Origin: Ophiocordyceps camponoti-saundersi (nom. inval.)
Lineage: Eukaryota; Ascomycota; Sordariomycetes; Hypocreales; Ophiocordycipitaceae
Assembly: GCA_003339415.1 (NCBI GenBank)
Contig: PDHQ01000015.1
Location: forward strand, 62,001 to 126,000
Length of the DNA: 64,000 bases
Direction of reading: 5' to 3'
Numbering within the stretch: the stretch's first letter is position 1; each line of letters opens with the position of its first letter. A model generated the notes under the pieces. It worked only from the letters and a program-made list of their open reading frames with translations. It was not told the origin of the DNA and searched no databases. The translations under genes were made by a program, and so were the position numbers. Below are positions 56,642 to 64,000 of the stretch, one piece after another.

Positions 56642-58662
56642 GGCAAAGGCACCAACGCACCGGACTTCGAAGACGATGAGAAAACAGAAGGCGAAGACAC
56701 CGAGTCAAAGGATTCCGAAGACACCGATCCGAACGGCGAAGGCGCCGACGCTCCGGACTCCGAAGCCGTAGACACATCCGGCGGCAGAGACGCCCAGAGA
56801 CGGCGTCCCGGTTTCACAAGAAGACTACGCCTCATGAAAATAGCTACGAGGCGGCGTTTTGCGAATTTAAAAAACAGACTCTTCGGAAAAAAGGAAACCG
56901 AAGGAGCCGGTCAGTCGGGTCCGCGACCAGATGACCCGAGCCGGCAGCCAGAGGACCCGGACGGGGAGTCGACGGAGTCGGAAGGGCAGCCAACGGAGCA
57001 GAGACGGGGCGGGAACAAGAAATCGGAGAGCGAAGACGGAGACGGCTCCTGATCTACACTGGTTGACGAATAGCAGGGACGAGAGGGCGGCGTAGACGGC
57101 GCAACTTACCTGCCCAGGCCATTCTGCCGGAAAAGAAAGGTGACTGTGCGTCTTGAACCTGTTCCTCTGTTGTCTCATTTCTTTCCTCTCCGCTCAACTC
57201 ACCCGATCCAACCTCCCCGATGATTTTAGCTCCGAAGGGGGTTCGTTCCCATCCAGCATAACAAGTCCATGCAGTGATAACACCGAGTCAACATGTCCGC
57301 TTGTACACCCACAGTACGCGAATCCGACAGCAGGAAAAAAAACTGGCCCGTGCCTTGCCTCCAAGCTCTTCCCCGACGCCATGAAACGCTTGGCACACAC
57401 CCTCCCCCCCCCTCTCTTTCAACGTGGTTGACCGAGCCGTCATTTGCGAGCTCTCTAACAAGCCTCAAGCCCTAATCTAGATAGTACTCTTCTTCGCTGG
57501 CGGTGATTGGTTACGCGCCGATGTGCGAGGCATGGCATGCTGCATGCAATGTATGTATGTATGTATGTGTGTGGTGCCACCAACTGTAATGCAATATATG
57601 TATGTACATGTGTATGTGCCCGTCACACAGCTGTCGAGGACCAACGGGTAGATGAATCCGGATAGGTAGATGGATAGTTGGCCTTGAAGAAGAAGCCGAC
57701 CAACGAGAAGGCGAAGACAACTTATACGGCCAAGCTGGCCCTGTCCATACTAGAATCCAACCCAGCAGCTCGGGAACCATAAACCCCCGTAATCTCAAAG
57801 TTGGCCCATATTATCCGACGGCTCTCTCCATTTCATGAACCGGAGAATGGCTACATGCGGAAAAAAGGGGGGAAGGGGGGGTGAAAGGGTAAGGGGGGAT
57901 CAACACATACATAATATCATGGGGTAGCATTGAGACGAAAAAAGCTGCAGCCCCCTTTTCACCATCCCCCCCCCCCTCTCAGAAGCCAGAGTGGCAAACA
58001 AGATGGTACGAGCGATTTTTTTTTTTATCTTTCACAAGAAGCCTCCCGTCAGTTCGTTTACTCTGTCTGATCAGTCTTTATCGTACAGCTTGCAAAACGA
58101 ACTGAGAGGTGTGCATTCGGCTTTTCCGGGAAGCGCGCTACAGCTGCAACCTGTCTACGAGCTATTGCTGCACCCCGTCTTCGCGATGCAGGGCAAAGGC
58201 TGTTGCATGAAGAAAAAGATGGCATCCATCATGTTACGTTGTACGGATACGGTGCTGCTAGTTGATGAATGAGGTATTCATAGGCTTCACTTACTCTACT
58301 CGTCTAGACTCTGATGGTCGACTTCATGGTTTTAGATCATGATTCAAATTACGTCTCTGGTGTGAGGCGCGCCTCTATCAAACTTGTACGAATAGATGGA
58401 TGAGCCAGGCGGAAAACGAAACCAGTAGACAGACCAATATAGGTACGCAACGGCCACTGGAGCCGAGTCTAGTCCCTCTACGGTCGACAATCTTTTTTGC
58501 GAGGCCATCCAACGGTTACAGCCCTCGACCCAACCTTGGTAGAAGCCTACAAGGAGGATAGGTAGGTAGGCAACAATCAACCGTTGCCTCGTTCCCTCCC
58601 GGGTAAGCCGGGGCTCCTCGGCCTGCTTAAAAGGAATCTAGGAAGCTGCAGAAGAAGGGAAA

Positions 58663-58685
58663 GGGGGGGGGGGGGGGGGGGGGGG
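58663..58685. repeat. Homopolymer G tract
   Basis: Twenty-three consecutive G residues. Confidence 0.9.
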
Positions 58686-58837
58686 CAAAGGAGCGGCAGC
58701 TGATCCCTGCAAAGACAGCTGACGCCGCAGCCGCCGTCGATCTCGCGGAGGAAACCAAGATTGTAAAGATCGGCCCAAGGGAACATGGGTGAGGATGATC
58801 GAGCTGCAAAACGTGGGACCCTTTGCCGCCACTAAGG

Positions 58838-58838
<1 letters not shown>

Positions 58839-58871
<33 letters not shown>
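58839..58871. repeat. (CT)n microsatellite
   Basis: About 16 CT units. Confidence 0.9.
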
Positions 58872-58874
<3 letters not shown>

Positions 58875-59690
58875 CGCCGGCCAAAAAAAGAGGGAGAACG
58901 GACCCTTAGGGAACATATACATGACTGTGTCTTGCCCTCCAAGTGTCTTTGCTTCATCTAGACCGCCTGTCGAGATCGTCGTCCAAGGGATGATGATGCG
59001 ACGGCGCTTCGACAGGCGAGGATGGATGCGAGCCACACTCATTACCGCCCCTCCCCCTCCCCCGGTCCTACTTGCGCTCAGCTCGTGGGATGCGGGGGCT
59101 TCTAGTCGGTGCCGATCCGGGGCTATCGATCTTCTGTGGAGGGAAAAAGCATGAAAGCCGGAGGTGTCCGTGCGTCAGCTTAAATCCCCATCATTCACGG
59201 GCTCGATAACGCAATGCCGGCCAGACGATCTTGTATTGATGGACGGCTACGGGGTGTGGCATCTTCGTTGCATGCAAGCTTTATCGCAAGCTCTGCAGGC
59301 CATGCTCCCAGGGTTAGGCATGACGATCAGCGCCGTCATCTCTTAACCCGCTTCGCCTTACAAACCCTCCATGACGTTCCGGACGACCCTGACGAGCTGG
59401 AGTGCTTCCTCGCTAAAGCTGGTGTATCGCGCAATCGGAGACGACGCAGCTGTAAACACGGCGCTTCGCATCCGTGACGTGGCCGACGTGAAGCTCGTGC
59501 GGTGTGCCACCTCCCACCTCTCCCTTCCACAACGTCGTCTTTGGGTGTAGAATGTCTGTCGGGGATAATGCTGGACATGGGTGTGACCCGTTGCCCGGTG
59601 CGTCGATACTGACTCGTTTCGTACACATCGAATTCGACGTGCCGACTGGCTGGATCGTGACGGGTTCACGCCGTGAACTCGTGGTCCACA

Positions 59691-61563
59691 TCACTCCCCT
59701 TGCACGGGAGGGCCGGCATAGTTCTTGTGGCCCCAGGCCCAATACCAGAGGGCAGAGACGGCCGTGGCGACGACGAAGACGGCCGGAGCGTAGTTGGCCG
59801 TCGTGGCCGTGACCGGAATATTCAGGGGCATACAGAACAGGGGCATCGCCAATAGAGTCCACACTACTTTGGTGAGCCGGCTGAGAAGTGTACGAGCGTT
59901 GTGGTACAAGGTGGCAACTCACAAATCGCGACGACGTTGCACACGACGCCGATAGGACCGAGAAAGAAAGAACCGGTTCTGACCTGCTGCCTTCCCGTAT
60001 ACAGGCTGATGGCGATGGGCACGGCGTACGCGGCGGTAAGGCAGATGACACCGACGCCGGTAAAGGCAAAAAAGGCCGCCGAGGAGCCAAAGTAGATGAG
60101 GCCGAGGATGACTTGCACAGCCATGCTCAACATCATGGCGTTGAGGGGCACATCTAGTTTGCGGTTCACCTTCATCCACAACTTGGAACCGGGAATGGCG
60201 CCGTCGCGGGCAAAGGCCCAGGTACAACGCGACGAGGCCGTCGTGCAGCCGACGCCGCAGATTATCCCGAGCACGAGGATAGGAATGAGGAGGCAAAATG
60301 CACCGACGGAGGAGCCAACAGCATCTTTGATGATGAAGGGCACAGGCTGACCCGCAGAGACGGCGATGAGCGTCTTGATATCCGGCAAGACGAAGACGAG
60401 AGGGATGAGAAACAGACAGCCTGCCAGGGTATTGAGAAAGATGGTGCCCACCAACGCCTTGGGGACCTGAACCGAGGGTTTCTGCACCTCCTCGCACATG
60501 CTGCCCGCCGGGTCAGAAGGATCGAGCCGAAAGGGGAGAACGGAGGCTCTCACGAGATGACCATGCCAGTAGACGAGGTGGCGTAGCCGGCGTGGAGGAG
60601 GCCGACACAGAAGGACCATCCGCTCGGCCAGCCCGAGTTGGCCTCGAAATGGGTGAAGACGAACTGAGCGTCCCGACGTCCGTTGTGGGCAACGGCGAGG
60701 ACGGTGACCAGGATGGCAATGACACCAGCAAATGTCCAGTAAACGGCAGCCGTCTTTTTAAGCGTCAGCAGCAGAAGAGGGCAGACGCGTAAAGACGAGC
60801 TCACATCAAGCAGTGGAAGCCATCGGTTGCCGAGGGCAGATATGACATTGCTGAGGATGGTGAGGCCGAGGAAGATCAGAAACACCTGATAGGGGCTACC
60901 CTCGAAGACGCCAACGCCGGGTGCCTTTTCAAAGACATTGATGCAAGAGACGAGAAACAAGCTGGTGCCAAAGTTGACAGACAGGGTTATTGTGATGTTG
61001 CCGACGACGTAGAGCCAGCCACAAACCCAGCTGGCGAGACGGCGGTAGCTGGGGGGCGCAAGCATAAAGGCCTGATAGTATACGCCTACGACGGAGAAGA
61101 ACCATCAATTATGTGAGCGCAGAGGGGGAAAGGAGGGAAAAGAAGAGGAGTGCAGCAGGCGAAGGGCCGGATGCCGACGCTTTAATGTCTGGCATGTAAA
61201 TGTGTATGTACCTCCAGCAGTTGGATAGACGCTGGTGATTTCGCCCAGGGATGCAGCAATACAGAGAACAATGGCGGAGACGAGTATCCAGCCCCAGATG
61301 ATGTCGACGGGTCCGCCACCGACGAGGGGATAGCTCAAGGTGGTAGCGAGGCCGTAGGGGATAGCGGCCAGGACGAAGGACATGAATGCAACGTGCAGGG
61401 TCGAACGCGAGCGCACGAGTTCCGACTTGTATCCGAGGTTCTCGAGGAGCTGATCGGCATCGACATCGGCGTTTGTCGATGGCCTCGGAGGGGCCTGGTC
61501 AAGCTTGGAGTCGACATGGCCGAGCTTGCTGCCGACACGAGGTTCGATATCGGGGCCGCCCAT
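59691..61563 (-). CDS. Amino-acid/GABA permease (APC superfamily)
   Basis: Plasma-membrane or vacuolar proton-coupled transporter of amino acids, GABA or choline-like amines (UGA4/HNM1-like group). Five exons: 61563-61212, 61085-60805, 60753-60554, 60500-59923, 59863-59691; 527 residues, about 12 spans. The first span region carries IPYGLATTLSYPLVGGGPV, then GEITSVYPTAGG (the junction of exons 1 and 2 lies inside the TAGG), FEGSPYQVF, MCEEVQKPSVQVPKA, RCTWAFARDGAIPGS and the C-terminal FVVATAVSALWYWAWG, all hallmarks of this fungal group. Intron 2 (51 bp, GTGAGC...AAAAAG) contains no stop and is a multiple of three. Exact substrate unknown. Confidence 0.93.
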
Positions 61564-63093
61564 GGTGGATGGACAGTCGGACGAAAGAACAGTCGGACGA
61601 GTGTACAGCAGGACGAGAGGACAGCCGGACGAGAGGACACGCGGCGACGGGCGACACGGAGATGATGGAGTTGTGACCTGTTTTTTTTTTTCCGGAGGCG
61701 GAGAAGACTTGGCAACCGGAGACGGGGAAGCTGTATGTATGTATATCGAGTCTGACAGGCCGAGGAGAGGCGAGAAGAAACAAGGATCAGAGAAGCGACT
61801 GAAACAGCCGATTCATTGAATTGTTATGTGTGCGAGGGAGGCGTCGGATAAAAGAAGCAAGAAAAAAACTCGACCGGGTCCCGGCTTGGCGAGGCGACAC
61901 GATCCCCGGCCAGGCCACGAGCGTCGAGATTTTAAGAGTCAGTTATCGATACCTTCCATTTCAGTGACGCTGTGCTGCCAGACGAGGTACAGCAGGGAAA
62001 GGCGGGCTTTCCCCGTTTCGCTCTAGCGCCAAGCTGCAGATGATGCCACGCAGAAGTGCCTTCCGCGGCTAAGAGTACTAGCTACTTTGATCGGAGCGGT
62101 GCGCTCGGGACTTCTCACAGGTAGAAGCTACTTCGAACGTCGATTCGGCAAGCCGCTTCCATCAGACTGTCTCAGATAATAGACTGTCTAATGGACGACA
62201 AGGATGAAAACATTGTGTTGGTTCCATCTTCGGGCTAATAAAACAATAAACAGACATTAATGGGGATACATGCCCGTTTCCTGCTGATACGTCATACGAC
62301 AAGGATATGGACTACTGGACGGAACAAGTGCATGAGATTGATCCGTAAATAGCAGTAACCCATATGTATGTAGTCCGTATTGGTCTCCAGAGAAGTTGAT
62401 GCTCCCTCTCAGCCTCAGAATCGCGGAACTTTTGATGGATGATCGGAGCCGTTCGGCCGCCGTCTACGGAGTACTTATCTAGGTAATCAGATACGCCTCT
62501 GAATCAGTCGAGGGGGATTGCTACAAGTTCATCCTGTTGTATGCTGTCTCGCCGGTCCGTCCAAGACATGCTGCTCGTCAAAGCCTCACTCTTTAGGACG
62601 CGACACGGCCGACGGGATCGGCCAAAGGCGATCACACTCATGTTCATCTGCATACATACATACATATATACAGTGTTTATCCATGCCTGTATGTAGATAC
62701 TTCAATCACTTAAATTACGACCATGGTAATCCGCATTTGTGTAGGTCGTTTGTTTGGACCGTATGTATGGTCGTAATATCTGGGGTAGGCCAGCATGGAC
62801 CCCTGATTTAGTACGCATCTATCTATATCGTGCATGAAGCAACATGAACCCTTGAAATTGCACTCGAAGCTTCTTTCTCGCCTCTCCCTCCCTTGACTGG
62901 CGGAAAATCTTTAACCTCTTGAGCTATTCCATCCCTTCAGACGGTCAGCACGGTATGTGCCACCATCTTCCAGCGAGAAGAAGCACGATGTCGGTGGAGA
63001 AGCGGCAGCCTATCTCGAGATGATGATTTGAGCGCGTCACACGAGACGCCCACTATCTGAGTGACAGCATACATACATACATACTTACTCGTA
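61564..63093. other. Intergenic upstream of the permease
   Basis: No supported gene. It holds a short C-GGACGAGAGGACAG-like direct repeat cluster near 61572-61640 and CATA tracts at 62651-62665 and 63068-63084. Confidence 0.5.
61572..61640. repeat. Short imperfect tandem repeats upstream of the permease
   Basis: Several copies of an ACAGTCGGACGA-type 15-25-bp element directly upstream of the permease ATG. They read as ACAGTCGGACGAAAG, ACAGTCGGACGAGTG, GGACGAGAGGACAG and a final GGACGAGAGGACA. Confidence 0.65.
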
Positions 63094-63141
63094 CAGCTAA
63101 TGTACAGCGTTTCTTGTACGCCATGTCCCGTCTCATGCAAG

Positions 63142-63189
<48 letters not shown>

Positions 63190-63193
63190 ACAC

Positions 63194-63241
<48 letters not shown>

Positions 63242-63351
63242 NNNNNNNNNNGGTGACGAAACAATACATCCCTACCTCTCCTTATACCTAATTTGTAGCG
63301 TTTCTTGTTCGCCATGCCCCCTTTCATTAAACCCCCCCCCCCCCCCCCCCC
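63094..63351. repeat. Duplicated unit ending in long poly-C, around an assembly gap
   Basis: Two copies of a ~45-bp element, at about 63094-63141 and 63285-63331, share AGCGTTTCTTGT, CGCCATG and TCAT; each runs straight into poly-C (63142-63189, and 63332-63351). Between them lie more poly-C and ten N (63242-63251), so copy number and length are probably wrong in the assembly. Confidence 0.8.
63242..63251. other. Assembly gap (10 N)
   Basis: Ten unknown bases directly after a poly-C tract of about 47 C. True length unknown. Confidence 0.99.
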
Positions 63352-63524
63352 TTGCCCTTCTCAAGACTGATGAAAAAAAAAGCCTCCATACAAATGGCAC
63401 AGGCCGAAGATTCCCGGTCTTGTCTCTCCGGGACACCCTCTTCCAAGTCGACAGATCCAGTAAAAGGTGCAGACTTGATAAAAGAGGGAACAGGCAAAAA
63501 AGAAAAGAAGAACCGACAAAGCCG

Positions 63525-63965
63525 TCACCCTCTTCCCCCGTTATAGTCGGCGCCGCCCGCTCGCCTCAGCCGCGTCACCAAGTCCTTCTCGTCCAGCTCG
63601 GCACGGTCGGTAGCCGTGACGGCAATGCTGTGATGTGCCAGCGCGCGCTTGACGTCTCCGCTCTCGATGCTGACCCTCGCCTTGCGCATCACCTTGGTCT
63701 GCTCGCCAATCCAGATGACCAGCGCAAACTTGACGCGCCGGCTCTCCGCGTCGTTGGCGTATTCGACCCGCACGTAGCCGTACTGAACCTGCGAATCGTC
63801 CAGCGCGGCAGCCATCTCGGAAAGGCCTCCGGTGCCCGTCGCCGTCAGGGCAAGCCGGCTGCCAGTGGCGGCTGCGTAGGAAATGAGCAGCCAGTTGGTG
63901 GTGTCCTTGTCGTTGCGCACCGCTTCGTACGCCGTCGTGATGTCGGTCGCGTCCAGCCCGCTCAT
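63525..63965 (-). CDS. Coactosin-like ADF-H actin-binding protein
   Basis: F-actin side-binding protein with a single ADF homology domain. 146 residues, one exon in this window, start ATG 63965 (MSGLDATDI), stop TGA 63527-63525. Typical coactosin features: DITTAYEAVRND at the start, WLLISYA, the YGYVRVEYAND and VIWIGEQTKVMRKARVS strand-helix core, and the DLVTRLRRAGGADYNGG tail. Length matches fungal coactosins (~140-150 residues). It may have a leader exon beyond the window. Confidence 0.9.
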   Translation of the reverse strand: MSGLDATDITTAYEAVRNDKDTTNWLLISYAAATGSRLALTATGTGGLSEMAAALDDSQVQYGYVRVEYANDAESRRVKFALVIWIGEQTKVMRKARVSIESGDVKRALAHHSIAVTATDRAELDEKDLVTRLRRAGGADYNGGRG

Positions 63966-64000
63966 GATGAAGGAACGGTTCGGATCCCGGCGAAGCTGAT

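Larger units (their letters stand above)
55530..57052 (+). pseudogene. Decayed gene with ADP-ribosyltransferase-like start and acidic, repetitive C-terminal part
   Basis: Consecutive plus-strand frames shift along this locus: about 55537-55608, 55605-55740, 55808-56043, 56045-56384 and 56376-57052. Each looks protein-like (charged, few stops), but I found no intron set that joins all of them. Single-base shifts are likeliest near 55600, 56030 and 56360; the 55740-55808 break could be an intron. The second piece has LGEGIYAS, resembling the GKGIY-type strand of the PARP/ART superfamily. The fourth is Lys/Glu-rich and coiled-coil-like. The last has Ser-Glu repeats, four GG.R repeats and a basic then acidic tail, ending at TGA 57050-57052. 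A broken gene or an assembly-error-ridden one are both possible. Confidence 0.45.
57053..59690. other. Intergenic, 2.6 kb
   Basis: No supported gene. Contains GTAT tracts (57549-57568), a G run at 58663-58685, a (CT)n run at 58839-58871 and C-rich stretches (57405-57415, 57968-57977). Frames across the G and CT runs are repeat artefacts. Confidence 0.5.

Noticed and set aside
56397..56771. 124-codon Ala/Lys-rich frame
   Set aside because: Reads the Ser-Glu and 21-bp repeats in another frame; the overlapping frame to 57052 is longer and more protein-like, though neither is proven.
58638..59042. Open frame with poly-Pro and Arg-Glu repeats
   Set aside because: Created by the 23-bp G run and (CT)n run; no protein resemblance.
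62830..62940. tRNA-like segment on the minus strand (TAGCTCAAGAGGTTAAAG)
   Set aside because: Box B is missing and the arms do not pair; at most a decayed relic.
63061..63291. Open frame with long poly-Pro (and poly-Gly on the other strand)
   Set aside because: Produced by the poly-C tracts and crossing the N gap; an artefact.

Overview
The window is nuclear DNA of a filamentous ascomycete. The signs are short GT-AG introns (51-153 bp) in most larger genes, fungus-specific families (self-sufficient CYP505 P450, CFEM-type PTH11-like receptor, BIM1/X325 copper-binding protein, PNS1, Gac1-like PP1 subunit, coactosin) and long intergenic stretches full of CATA/GTAT, ACCT/AGGT, CT and poly-C/G repeats. 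The set of families and many Cys-rich secreted proteins fit Sordariomycetes, probably Hypocreales; that placement is inference. No rRNA, tRNA, CRISPR or intact transposon was recognised.

Layout. 0-5.1 kb: oligopeptide transporter (-) and a four-module Cys-rich secreted protein (-). 5.1-8.2 kb: no gene seen. 8.3-11.9 kb: CYP505-type P450-reductase fusion (+). 12.6-17.6 kb: a metal-handling neighbourhood with a four-span membrane protein (-), a ferric/cupric reductase (-) and, divergently, a BIM1-like GPI-anchored copper protein (+). Their shared upstream region holds three copies of an 8-mer close to the Mac1-type copper element. 20.4-28.7 kb: secreted protein (+), PNS1 transporter (-), P450 (+), Cys-rich secreted protein (-). 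30.0-39.1 kb: a two-span membrane protein (-) head to head with an Msp1-like AAA ATPase (+), followed by a CbxX/CfxQ-type AAA protein (+) whose three ATPase modules are progressively degenerate. 39.4-44.0 kb: two divergent secreted proteins and a CFEM/PTH11-like receptor (-). 47.8-50.0 kb: glycogen-targeting PP1 subunit (-), followed by 5.5 kb of low-complexity sequence. 55.5-57.05 kb: broken reading frames of a probable decayed gene. 59.7-61.6 kb: amino-acid/GABA permease (-). 63.1-63.35 kb: a duplicated poly-C repeat around an assembly gap. 63.5-63.97 kb: coactosin (-).

Gene models were built by hand from splice signals and reading-frame phase; exon coordinates are in the evidence text. The most interesting items are the putative copper-reduction/uptake module, the AAA+ cluster with a partly dead triple ATPase, and two secreted proteins (20.4 and 39.4 kb) sharing a C-x5-C-x14-C-x7/9-C core that suggests a small dispersed family.
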